Source: DASPTR01 sp041481365 (lineage in GTDB: Archaea; Thermoproteota; Bathyarchaeia; Bathyarchaeales; Bathycorpusculaceae). From it: 8,795 bases of DNA. The stretch lies in NCBI GenBank assembly GCA_041481365.1, contig JBGPBS010000061.1:1-8795 (forward strand), written 5' to 3'. This document shows positions 1-6,725 of the stretch, in pieces; positions within the stretch are counted from its first letter, which is position 1; each line of letters starts with the position of its first letter. The position numbers and the translations under genes were made by a program. The notes under the pieces were generated by a model, which was not told the origin of the DNA, did no database searches, and saw nothing but the letters and a program-made list of their open reading frames with translations.

Positions 1-582
1 ATTTATAGCATAACGGGCGTAGGCACCGTGCCAGTTGGCAGAGTCGAAACTGGGGTAGTCAAAGAGAACGACATTCTGATCTTTATGCCGTCCAACAAAC
101 AGGGTGAAGTAAAATCGCTGGAGATGCACCACGAGAGAATCCCGAAAGCCGAACCAGGCGACAACATAGGCTTCAACATCAGAGGCATCGCCAAAACAGA
201 CATTCACCGAGGAGACGTTGCCGGACACGTTCCAAACCCGCCTACTGTTGCCAAAGAATTCATCGGACAAATAATCGTTATCTATCACCCAACAGCCGTC
301 GCAGCAGGATACACGCCGGTGCTTCACTATCACACTGGACAAATTGCATGCAAGTTCACCGAGCTGATAAGAAAAATCGACCCGCGATCAGGACAAGTTG
401 TCGAAGAAAAACCAACCTTCCTGAAGACTGGAGACGCGGCAATAGTGAAGATGGAGCCGTTACACCCGATTGCGCTCGAAACATTCTCAGAGTTTGAAGA
501 GCTTGGACGATTCGCGGTCCGAGACATGGGTACTACAGTGGCAGCTGGCATCGTGAAAGAGATCACCAAGAAGGGACCATAG
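1..582 (+). CDS. tuf: Translation elongation factor 1 alpha (aEF1A), 5' truncated
   Basis: This is the GTPase that delivers aminoacyl-tRNA to the ribosome A site in the cytoplasm. Only the last 193 codons are present; the frame is open from base 1, and the first visible residues (IYSITGVGTVPVGRVETG) match the start of domain II in archaeal and eukaryotic EF-1 alpha. Other family signatures are GEVKSLEMHHE, KAEPGDNIGFN, RGDVAGHV, GYTPVLHYHTGQIACKF and the C-terminal LGRFAVRDMGTTVAAGIV. The archaeal protein is about 430 residues, so the G domain with its P-loop lies outside the window. A GTG at base 28 opens the same frame but is internal. The gene ends with TAG. A pyrimidine-rich stretch follows, and the next gene is an XPF nuclease rather than the ribosomal protein S10 gene often found after EF-1 alpha in archaea. 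The product is certain; only the upstream limit is unknown. Confidence 0.97.
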   Translation: MYSITGVGTVPVGRVETGVVKENDILIFMPSNKQGEVKSLEMHHERIPKAEPGDNIGFNIRGIAKTDIHRGDVAGHVPNPPTVAKEFIGQIIVIYHPTAVAAGYTPVLHYHTGQIACKFTELIRKIDPRSGQVVEEKPTFLKTGDAAIVKMEPLHPIALETFSEFEELGRFAVRDMGTTVAAGIVKEITKKGP

Positions 583-705
583 ACTCCCATCTCTCATTTT
601 CACTGTTTCCACCAACTTCTCGATATTTGCATTTTCAAAACTTATTTCTATGAGCGAACAGCATAGTCCCCCGAAGATGCGACTCTACACCATGGAGCTG
701 AAAGT
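583..705 (+). promoter_or_regulatory. Spacer between EF-1 alpha and the XPF gene with a weak TATA-like site
   Basis: The 123-bp spacer holds no gene or tRNA that I can see. Bases 589-607 are T- and C-rich (CTCTCATTTTCACTGTTT), as expected for archaeal termination of the preceding gene. CAAAACTTATTT at about 636-647 could be a BRE/TATA element, giving a transcript start near 670 and a leader of about 35 nt. GGAG at 694-697 lies 8 nt before the TTG start at 706 and is the best ribosome binding site. A 28-codon frame from ATG 650 runs out of phase with the nuclease and looks incidental. The promoter call is weak. Confidence 0.3.
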
Positions 706-1416
706 TTGTCAGGAACCGAAACTCTGCTTCCTTATTTGAAAGAGAAGAAGAGAAACGAGCAAGAACAGCCTACAATAATAATCGATAGTCGAGAGGCCAA
801 CTCAGCCCCCAAAATTGCCAAAGGGCTCAGGGAACGCGGCGTCAACGTGAAAACTGAACAACTCGAGAAAGGCGACTACATCCTGTCTGACGTTTGCGCG
901 GTCGAACGGAAAACCGTCCAAGACTTCGTCTACACGCTAACACGACGCTTCCTCTTCGAGCAACTGTTCAGATTGAAGGAGGTCTACCCGAAATCCTTGA
1001 TCCTCCTGGAAGGTTATCTACCGATAATCTACAAGTACAGCAGGATCCAGCCTGCTTCAGTATGGGGAGCCATGTTCAGCCTGGCAAGAAACGGCATATC
1101 CATCGTAAACACGACCTCATACAAGGAAACCGTAGACTTCCTCTATGTCGCCGCACGTCAGGAACAAATCGTCGAGAAACGGTCACCCACAGTTCATGCG
1201 TTCAAGAAAGTGGACAGCATATCCGACGCCCAAGTATACTTCATCGCAAGCTTGCCCAGCATCGGAAGAGAAAAAGCAATAGCAATCCTCAAATCCTACC
1301 AGACTCCCATAAACGCCTTGATGAACACCGACGACTGGACTGAAACTGTACATGGACTCGGCCCGATCATAAGCAACAAGGCAAAAGAAGTACTGAACAG
1401 TCCTTTCAAGGGATGA
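706..1416 (+). CDS. xpf: XPF/ERCC4-family structure-specific endonuclease (helicase-less archaeal form)
   Basis: This is a predicted 3'-flap/branched-DNA endonuclease for repair and replication-fork processing. The ERCC4 nuclease domain spans about residues 22-155: IIIDSRE (24-30), then GDY (56-58) and VERKTVQDF (66-74), which together form the GDXn-ERKX3D active-site motif with all acidic residues and the lysine present. A helix-hairpin-helix DNA-binding region follows at about 180-232 (LPSIGREKA and VHGLGPIISNKA). At 236 residues it matches the short crenarchaeal XPF, which works as a homodimer with the PCNA clamp; no helicase domain is present. I see no clear C-terminal PCNA-interacting motif: it ends NSPFKG. 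The start is TTG at 706, supported by GGAG 8 nt upstream; an in-frame stop at 664 leaves no ATG alternative before the conserved domain. It is followed after 7 nt by a 119-residue unknown gene, so the two are probably co-transcribed. Confidence 0.93.
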   Translation: MSGTETLLPYLKEKKRNEQEQPTIIIDSREANSAPKIAKGLRERGVNVKTEQLEKGDYILSDVCAVERKTVQDFVYTLTRRFLFEQLFRLKEVYPKSLILLEGYLPIIYKYSRIQPASVWGAMFSLARNGISIVNTTSYKETVDFLYVAARQEQIVEKRSPTVHAFKKVDSISDAQVYFIASLPSIGREKAIAILKSYQTPINALMNTDDWTETVHGLGPIISNKAKEVLNSPFKG

Positions 1417-1423
1417 GGAAAAA

Positions 1424-1783
1424 ATGCAAGTGGATATCTCTCCAACGCGAAAAATCACCATTCTGGGCTTGGACAAACGCTCAATCAACAACATCGCATA
1501 CTGCGCCGCGACATATGGCGTAAACAGGCTATACTGGATAAACGGTTACCTGATATGCGTAGAGGTCTACGAAAAATCCTTCGAGCATGAAATAAAGACG
1601 AAAGAGTTCCCAGTAAGCCAGATCTGCTACGCTGAGTACCCGAAGTACGAGAAGATGCTGGAGATCGACAAGAGCTTTCAGATTCCTATCGTCAACGTCT
1701 CAGACATGAAACTATTCCAATGCATGCTGAAGACGATTCTCGAAGGTGAAAAACAAAAGGGCTCAGAAGCTAAGACGGCTTAG
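1424..1783 (+). CDS. Unrecognised 119-residue protein encoded directly after the XPF nuclease
   Basis: I do not recognise this family. The ATG at 1424 has a strong ribosome binding site (GATGAGG, 1412-1418) that overlaps the stop codon of the XPF gene, so translation is likely coupled. The protein is soluble, with no signal peptide or membrane segment. The first 55 residues alternate hydrophobic and polar positions in a beta-like way (KITILGLD, NRLYWINGYLICVEVY). The centre is rich in tyrosine and charged residues (EYPKYEKMLEIDKS), and a lysine/glutamate-rich tail starts near residue 106. Cysteines at about 27, 45, 68 and 100 are too spread out to suggest a standard metal site. Codon use looks like its neighbours. 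Operon membership suggests, but does not prove, a link to DNA repair. Its TAG stop overlaps the TAA stop of the convergent iorB. Confidence 0.85.
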   Translation: MQVDISPTRKITILGLDKRSINNIAYCAATYGVNRLYWINGYLICVEVYEKSFEHEIKTKEFPVSQICYAEYPKYEKMLEIDKSFQIPIVNVSDMKLFQCMLKTILEGEKQKGSEAKTA

Positions 1784-2379
1784 TCTTTTTGCCTCACGTG
1801 TTCAAAACCTAGTCTGAACGCCTCAAGGTTAGCTTCCAAATGCTCTGCAGGCACTAGCTCCTTCAAAGCTTCCATGAGACTTTCAGTTTTGATAGGGACT
1901 TTTCCAATCGCCTCCAGAGCCCCAAGCAAGATAACGTTACGAGTCAAAATGCTTCCGGCTTTTTTAGCCAGCCTTTTTGTCTGTACGATTACCAATCTTT
2001 TCGTGAAAAGGTGAATTCTCTCCACAATTTCCTCAAGGTGAGGATATTCAACCTTTTTTGCCGCAAGCTCGGTTGGCGGAATTCGTTCATCACTCATTAT
2101 CACAAGTGTTTTTTCCGAGACAAACTTCAAGTTCCGTATTGTTTCGAGAGGCTCAAACCCCAAAACGACATCGGCTTGGCCCTCTAGAACAGTCGATGAT
2201 AAGACCTTCTCGCCTATTCTCACGTTGGACGTCACTGCTCCTCCCCGTTGTGCCATGCCGTGAATCTCGCTGACCCTAACATTCAAGCCTTCTTTAATGG
2301 CTGCTACACCTAAAATCTCAGCCGCAAGAATCGTTCCTTGGCCGCCAACACCGACCAGCACAATGTTAAATTCATCCAT
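1780..2379 (-). CDS. iorB: Indolepyruvate:ferredoxin oxidoreductase, beta subunit
   Basis: This is the small subunit of the oxygen-sensitive, cytoplasmic enzyme that converts indolepyruvate and other aryl-pyruvates plus CoA to aryl-acetyl-CoA, CO2 and reduced ferredoxin. It is a 2-oxoacid:ferredoxin oxidoreductase gamma-type domain over its full length: IVLVGVGGQGTILAAEILG near the N-terminus, EIHGMAQRGGAVTSNVRIG, then ILLGALEAIG and LEANLEAFRLGFE near the C-terminus. I chose ATG at 2379 (199 residues, MDEFNIVLVG), the family's usual length and start, rather than the frame opening at 2448, whose extra 23 residues would overlap the end of iorA by about 64 nt and match nothing known. GGGAG in the last codons of iorA sits 9 nt before this ATG. 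It is the second gene of iorAB, 5 nt after iorA. Its stop shares bases with the stop of the convergent upstream-strand gene. Confidence 0.95.
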   Translation of the reverse strand: MDEFNIVLVGVGGQGTILAAEILGVAAIKEGLNVRVSEIHGMAQRGGAVTSNVRIGEKVLSSTVLEGQADVVLGFEPLETIRNLKFVSEKTLVIMSDERIPPTELAAKKVEYPHLEEIVERIHLFTKRLVIVQTKRLAKKAGSILTRNVILLGALEAIGKVPIKTESLMEALKELVPAEHLEANLEAFRLGFEHVRQKD

Positions 2380-2384
2380 GACTG

Positions 2385-4277
2385 CTAGCTCCCAGATTCG
2401 ATCGCAGCGAATGGGCACACTGAGGCACATAAACCACAACCTGCGCAAAGGTTCTCATCAATGCACACTTTTCCGTTTTCAAGGAACAGCGCCGGGCAGC
2501 TGAGAAGGTTGATGCAAGCCATGCAATTCGTGCATTTCTCCGATATCCTGCAAGGTACGATCTTGAAGCCTCTGTGTCTTTTTTCCCTTGCATCTATCAT
2601 CGTACATGGCGCCCGAAGCACCACTACTGAGGGTCCCTCTTGCTTCAGTGCCTCCTTAAGAACCATCGTGGCTTCTTTGGTTTTGAATGGATCCACGACT
2701 CTCACGAATTTGACTCCGCATCCTTCAGCAACCTTCGCCATGTCAACCTTCAATGAGGGTTCGCCCATGCCTGTCGTGCCGGTGCCAGGATGAGGCTGAT
2801 GCCCCGTCATGGCCGTTGTAAGGTTATCCAAGATGGCCACGGTGATCTTGTGATTGTTGTACACGGCATTTATGAGACCGGGAATTCCTGCATGTAGAAA
2901 CGTTGAATCTCCGATTATTGCCAACGTATCTGCACCTGTCGCCTTCCATATTCCCTCAGCCATGCCCACGCTTGCTCCCATGCATATCATGATGTCCCCC
3001 ACGCTTAGCGGGGGAGCAATCCCGAGTGCATAGCAGCCAATGTCCGTCGCGTAAACTGCCTTTTCTCCCGCGGCCTTCCTAATGGCAAAAAACGATGCTC
3101 GATGGGGGCAGCCAGCGCACAATATAGGTGGTCTCGCAGGCAAGTCTCTTGCGACTTTTCGGTATTCTTCGTCAATCCTTCTAAAATCTATCGGCAGTTT
3201 CATGTCGGCTATTTCGGCCAAGGCTGTCGCAACTTTGCGCGTTGAAAGCTCTCCTTCCTTTGGAAAATAGACCTTTGTTGTTTTGCCACGTATCTCAACG
3301 TTGGGGGTGTAGTCTTTTGCGATTGCTTTTATCTGTGTCTCCAAGTAAGGTTCCAGTTCTTCAACGATAACTATTTTCTTATGCCTGCGGAGAAACTCCC
3401 CGATTAATTTTTCCGGTAGGGGGTGGGTCATGCCAAGCTTCAGGATGCTTAAATCCAGACCGAGCAGGTTAGTGGCCTCGACCGCACAGTTGTAAGCTGA
3501 GCTTGACGATATTATGCCAAAATCGCGTCTTCCCTCATGGACGATCCTGTTGTAAGGAGACTTTTCGCTGATCTCTTCAGCCTTTTCTGCATTCCGCAAG
3601 AGCACTTCGTGTTTCGGCCTGGAGTTAGCTGGAACCATCACGAGACGTTTCAGGTCCCTGACAAATAATCCTTTCAAATTGGGCTTCTTAAGACTGCCAT
3701 AAGACACTGGGCCTCGAGTGTGACTCACTCGCGTCGTCGTCCTTAATAGCACGGGCAATTCAAGCTTTTCCGAGATCTCGATTGCCGAAACCGTCATGTC
3801 TTTGGCTTCTTGAGGGTCGGAGGGCTCTAGGCAAGGCAGATTTGAAAGCAAAGCGTAGAACCGATTGTCTTGTTCATTCTGTGAACTGTAGCATTCTGGA
3901 TCATCTGCGGTGACTATAACGTAACCTCCTCTGACGCCCGCATAAGCCAGGGTCATGAGCAGGTCTGAAGCCACATTCAGGCCAACGTGCTTCATGGCCG
4001 TGAGGGCTCTGACCCCGCAGTTTGCTGCCCCAGCTGCAACTTCTGTGGCAACGATTTCATTGGTAGAATATTCCATGTAGATGCCTGCTTCCGCAGCAAT
4101 GGCCGAGATTGAATCTCCTATCTCGGACGCTGGGGTGCCAGGGTAGGTTGTTACGACGCTTACGCCAGCCTCCAAGATGCCTCTTGCGATGGCCTCGTTG
4201 CCGAGCAAAAGGACTAGTTTGCCCGGCTCGTCACGTAATAGTACACGCGGATCAGGCAACGAGTTTCTCTCCGACAC
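2385..4277 (-). CDS. iorA: Indolepyruvate:ferredoxin oxidoreductase, alpha subunit
   Basis: This is the large catalytic subunit of IorAB, which uses thiamine diphosphate and iron-sulfur clusters to oxidise aryl-pyruvates from transaminated Trp, Phe and Tyr. The order is: pyrimidine-binding domain (LLLGNEAIARG at 23-33, TTYPGTPASEIGD at 43-55, Glu in YSTNEIVATEVAAG); linker and transketolase-like C-terminal domain (about 200-350); CAGCPHRASFF (387-397); thiamine diphosphate motif GDSTFLHAGIPGLINAVYN (456-474) with DNLTTAMTGHQPHPG (484-498); and a C-terminal ferredoxin domain. The eight cluster cysteines are at 582, 585, 588, 594 and 611, 614, 617, 621, enough for two [4Fe-4S] clusters. Length (630) is normal. 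A TGA directly precedes the GTG at 4277, which has no good ribosome site; TTG at 4259 has GGAG 9 nt upstream and may be the real start (624 residues). It heads iorAB and diverges from the lyase gene. Confidence 0.97.
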   Translation of the reverse strand: MSERNSLPDPRVLLRDEPGKLVLLLGNEAIARGILEAGVSVVTTYPGTPASEIGDSISAIAAEAGIYMEYSTNEIVATEVAAGAANCGVRALTAMKHVGLNVASDLLMTLAYAGVRGGYVIVTADDPECYSSQNEQDNRFYALLSNLPCLEPSDPQEAKDMTVSAIEISEKLELPVLLRTTTRVSHTRGPVSYGSLKKPNLKGLFVRDLKRLVMVPANSRPKHEVLLRNAEKAEEISEKSPYNRIVHEGRRDFGIISSSSAYNCAVEATNLLGLDLSILKLGMTHPLPEKLIGEFLRRHKKIVIVEELEPYLETQIKAIAKDYTPNVEIRGKTTKVYFPKEGELSTRKVATALAEIADMKLPIDFRRIDEEYRKVARDLPARPPILCAGCPHRASFFAIRKAAGEKAVYATDIGCYALGIAPPLSVGDIMICMGASVGMAEGIWKATGADTLAIIGDSTFLHAGIPGLINAVYNNHKITVAILDNLTTAMTGHQPHPGTGTTGMGEPSLKVDMAKVAEGCGVKFVRVVDPFKTKEATMVLKEALKQEGPSVVVLRAPCTMIDAREKRHRGFKIVPCRISEKCTNCMACINLLSCPALFLENGKVCIDENLCAGCGLCASVCPFAAIESGS

Positions 4278-4307
4278 TCAGGAAGTTTTCCATAACTTAT
4301 CCTTTCA

Positions 4308-4315
4308 CATATAAC
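4308..4315 (-). promoter_or_regulatory. Candidate TATA box for iorAB
   Basis: Read on the minus strand the site is GTTATATG, preceded by purine-rich AACCAAAA that could serve as BRE. A start about 25 nt downstream would fall near 4286. That gives a very short leader to the GTG at 4277, or one of about 27 nt including GGAG to the TTG at 4259. It shares a 128-bp spacer with the lyase promoter. This is pattern recognition only. Confidence 0.45.
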
Positions 4316-4349
4316 TTTTGGTTGCTCGAAACAAAAAGAAATCGTGAAC

Positions 4350-4366
4350 CGAAAGCATTATAAAAA
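4350..4366 (+). promoter_or_regulatory. TATA/BRE promoter of the beta-eliminating lyase gene
   Basis: CGAAAG (4350-4355, BRE-like) is followed by TTATAAAAA (4358-4366), a good archaeal TATA box. The predicted transcript start is near 4388, leaving a leader of about 18 nt that contains the ribosome site GAGG (4394-4397) 8 nt before the ATG at 4406. This is the clearest promoter in the window. Confidence 0.65.
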
Positions 4367-4405
4367 CGGGTCTCGATAGAGGCAACAAAAACCGAGGATG
4401 TTACA

Positions 4406-5851
4406 ATGTCAATAAAACTGTCGAACGGGAAAGAAATCCCCATAGAGATGCACAAGACGAGGATGATACAGAAGATCACTTTACAGCCTGTTGAGCGACG
4501 GCTCAAGGCCATGGAAGAAGCAGGATACAACACATTCCAGCTCAAGACTAAGGACATATTTCTCGACATGCTCACGGACAGCGGCGTCAACGCCATGAGT
4601 GACAATCAGTTCGCTGCTATGATGACAGTTGACGATGCCTACGCAGGCAGCATGACTTTCTACGATTTCGCCGATTCGGTGAAGGATGTCTTAGGGTACA
4701 AACATGTGATGAATGTCCATCAGGGTAGAGCGGCAGAGCATTTGATATCCAAAGTATTCGCCAAGCAAGGCGATGTGGTCCCAACGAACTATCATTTCAC
4801 AACCACAAAGGTACACATTGAAGTCACGGGTGGAGCGACATGCTTGGAAATCTATGCTGATGAAGCATTGAAGACGGCAAGCACTCATCCTTTCAAGGGC
4901 AACATGGACCCGGAGAAGTTGAAAAACACGATCAAGAAGTACGGCAAGGCAAAGATACCGTTTGTTCGAATGGAAGCCACGACGAACCTGCTTGGTGGAC
5001 AACCCTTTTCGATGAAAAACTTGAAAGAAATTAAGGCGATTTGCGTCGAGCATAGTATTCCACTCGTGCTCGATGGAAGCCTAATGTGCGAAAACGCCTA
5101 TCTAATAAGACAAAGGGAAAAAGGATACGAAAACAAGACCGTTGCAGAAATAGTGAAAGAGATGTGCAGCCTCGCAGACATATTCTACATGAGCGGCAGG
5201 AAGAACACTTGCGTCAGAGGCGGCTGCATAGCAACGAACAACAAGAAGTATTTCGGAATGATATCGCCCTGGCTCCCAGTGTACGAAGGCTTCTACACTT
5301 ACGGCGGCATGTCCCAAAGAGAAGTTGCAGCCATGGCAGTCGGAATGCGAGAAATGGTTGATCCTGACGTTGCCGGCTGTTCAGTAGAACAGATAAAATA
5401 CTTCGTCAACAAACTCTGTGAAACAGGAATCCCTGCGCTCACTCCGCCAGGCGGATTGGCCTGCCACTTAGATGCGAAGAAATTCGTGCCTCAAATCCCT
5501 CAATCAGAGTATCCTGCGGGAGCGTTGACAGCAGCACTGTACATAACCTCAGGAATCAGGGCCATGGAAAGAGGCACAATTTCAATGGAAAGGGACAAGG
5601 ACGGAAAGGAAGTCTACGCTGACTTGGAACTGAGCAGGCTCGCCTTGCCGAGAAGAGTCTACTCAATATCACACATCGAATATGCAATCGACAGGATACA
5701 GTGGCTCTACAAGCATAGAGACCTGATTAAAGGCCTAAAATTCGTGGAAGAACCACCGGTGCTCAGATTCTTCATCGGAAAACTGGAAGCAATCAACAAT
5801 TGGGGACAAGACCTCGCAGAAGTTTTCAAGAAGGAGATGGGCGATCACTAA
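4406..5851 (+). CDS. Beta-eliminating lyase, tyrosine phenol-lyase/tryptophanase family
   Basis: A cytoplasmic PLP enzyme of fold type I, predicted to split tyrosine to phenol (or tryptophan to indole), pyruvate and ammonia. Family marks run the whole length: LTDSGVNAMSD (56-66), DDAYAGSMTFY (76-86), HQGRAAEH (105-112), HFTTTKVH (130-137), LGGQP (196-200), LVLDG with PLP-ring Asp223, ENAYLIRQRE (229-238), MSGRKN with Schiff-base Lys266, YEGFYTYGG, MERG (387-390), PRRVYS (415-420) and RFF near the C-terminus. From remembered comparison, residues tied to phenol-lyase activity are kept (Tyr79, Arg108, Thr132, Arg389), and MERG resembles the phenol-lyases rather than tryptophanase. Odd points are SGRKN instead of SGKKD, leucine 226 where an arginine is usual, and a residue missing before the following GG. 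Length is 481, about 25 above C. freundii phenol-lyase (456), with the extra residues at both ends. The ATG at 4406 has GAGG 8 nt upstream. Substrate is uncertain. Confidence 0.9.
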   Translation: MSIKLSNGKEIPIEMHKTRMIQKITLQPVERRLKAMEEAGYNTFQLKTKDIFLDMLTDSGVNAMSDNQFAAMMTVDDAYAGSMTFYDFADSVKDVLGYKHVMNVHQGRAAEHLISKVFAKQGDVVPTNYHFTTTKVHIEVTGGATCLEIYADEALKTASTHPFKGNMDPEKLKNTIKKYGKAKIPFVRMEATTNLLGGQPFSMKNLKEIKAICVEHSIPLVLDGSLMCENAYLIRQREKGYENKTVAEIVKEMCSLADIFYMSGRKNTCVRGGCIATNNKKYFGMISPWLPVYEGFYTYGGMSQREVAAMAVGMREMVDPDVAGCSVEQIKYFVNKLCETGIPALTPPGGLACHLDAKKFVPQIPQSEYPAGALTAALYITSGIRAMERGTISMERDKDGKEVYADLELSRLALPRRVYSISHIEYAIDRIQWLYKHRDLIKGLKFVEEPPVLRFFIGKLEAINNWGQDLAEVFKKEMGDH

Positions 5852-6030
5852 ACTTTTCGCAGGACTGAATGCGCCACCACTCCACACAAAGGGTCCAGCA
5901 ATCTGAACTCCCCTCTTTTCTTCATGCGACAACTTGCAAGTCCACCCTATTCAATCCTCTGATGTTGCGCAGAAAGCTTCGAACGCGACAGGTCACGCCA
6001 ACCAAATGCTAGATAGCGAGTGCGCTTCTG
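5852..6030. other. Convergent spacer, no gene seen
   Basis: This 179-bp gap separates the 3' ends of the lyase (+) and adenylate kinase (-) genes. I find no ORF with a credible start and no tRNA; TTCGAAC at about 5979 resembles a T-loop, but its flanks do not pair. The pyrimidine-rich stretch CTCCCCTCTTTTCTTC at 5908-5923 could end transcription of the lyase gene. GTCACGC occurs twice, near 5993 and 6030, which is probably chance. Confidence 0.5.
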
Positions 6031-6684
6031 TCACGCAAGCTTCAGCTTTCTTAATCCTTTCAGAATTTCTTCAACAGCCATTTCAGGAGGCATGTCTAAT
6101 CGTTCACACTTGAACTCTACCTGAGGTATTTTCTGTTGTGCATAATGGCGCAGAATCGGTTGCGTTTGGCGTTCGTAGACCATGATTCTGTCTTTTATGA
6201 CTCCCGCGGTGTCATCTGAACGTTGGTAAAGTTGTCCGCCACATTTGTCGCATATGCTCTCCACCTTCGGCTTCAAATATCTGATATTGTAGACTTCACT
6301 GCAGCTTTTGCATATTCTGCGTGTGGATAGACGTTCGATGATTATCCAATCTGGCACAGTGAGCTGAATTATAACGTCCATCTTGGCGATGTTGTCCAGG
6401 GCTTTGGCTTGTTCAATTGTGCGTGGAAAACCGTCCAGTATGAAACCCTTCTTGGAAGAAGCCTTGGCTAAGCGTTGCTTCAAGATTTCGATTACGACAT
6501 CGTCTGGGACAAGCGACCCTTTTTCCACGAAGTCTTTGACTTTCTTGCCTAAGGGGGTATTTTCTTTCATTATCTCTCTGAAAATGTTTCCCATGGAAAC
6601 TACGTCTGCGCCCAGCACGTCGTGTAACCGTGATGCGTAAGTGCCTTTGCCCGATCCTGGCGGACCGAAGATTACGGCTTTCAT
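6031..6684 (-). CDS. adk: Adenylate kinase, long form with zinc-finger LID
   Basis: It catalyses ATP + AMP to 2 ADP in the cytoplasm. The P-loop GPPGSGKGT is at residues 7-15, followed by the AMP-binding segment VSMGNIFR (29-36), GSLVPDDVV (56-64) and FILDGFPRTIEQA (81-93). The LID contains CKSC (125-128) and CDKC (145-148), a four-cysteine zinc site, then RSDDT (155-159) and DRIMVYERQTQPI (165-177). The 217 residues fit the bacterial-type long adenylate kinase, not the trimeric AdkA of Sulfolobus and methanogens with its GIPGVGKTT-type P-loop. The usual STGDM/STGDI segment is SMGNI here, changing two commonly conserved AMP-site residues. The ATG at 6684 begins right at the core fold; its ribosome site is weak (GGAT about 6 nt upstream). 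It lies 41 nt after an enoyl-CoA hydratase gene in the same direction and is probably co-transcribed with it. Confidence 0.95.
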   Translation of the reverse strand: MKAVIFGPPGSGKGTYASRLHDVLGADVVSMGNIFREIMKENTPLGKKVKDFVEKGSLVPDDVVIEILKQRLAKASSKKGFILDGFPRTIEQAKALDNIAKMDVIIQLTVPDWIIIERLSTRRICKSCSEVYNIRYLKPKVESICDKCGGQLYQRSDDTAGVIKDRIMVYERQTQPILRHYAQQKIPQVEFKCERLDMPPEMAVEEILKGLRKLKLA

Positions 6685-6725
6685 GAGCTATCCAGTCCCT
6701 TGTAAAATTGACTGAGTAGTGCGAG

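Noticed and set aside
650..736. 28-codon frame from ATG 650 before the XPF gene
   Set aside because: Out of phase with the nuclease, no ribosome site before it, and it ends inside the nuclease gene; no protein character.
894..1343. 149-codon frame inside the XPF gene
   Set aside because: Arginine/histidine/serine-rich shadow in another frame of a strongly supported nuclease gene; no recognisable motif.
2380..2448. Longer iorB start at 2448 giving 23 extra N-terminal residues
   Set aside because: The extension would overlap iorA coding sequence, matches no IorB feature, and the ATG at 2379 has a good ribosome site and the family's normal start.
4266..4293. Frameshift at the start of iorA joining the ATG 4293 frame to the main frame
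   Set aside because: The main frame already contains the complete conserved N-terminus (LLLGNEAIARG), so no missing sequence needs to be explained.
4691..5361. Antisense and out-of-frame ORFs of 70-120 codons within the lyase gene
   Set aside because: They mirror the codon structure of the real gene, lack ribosome sites and show no family motifs.
5965..6010. Possible tRNA T-arm (TTCGAAC) in the convergent spacer
   Set aside because: The flanking five bases on each side do not pair on either strand, and no acceptor or anticodon arm can be drawn.
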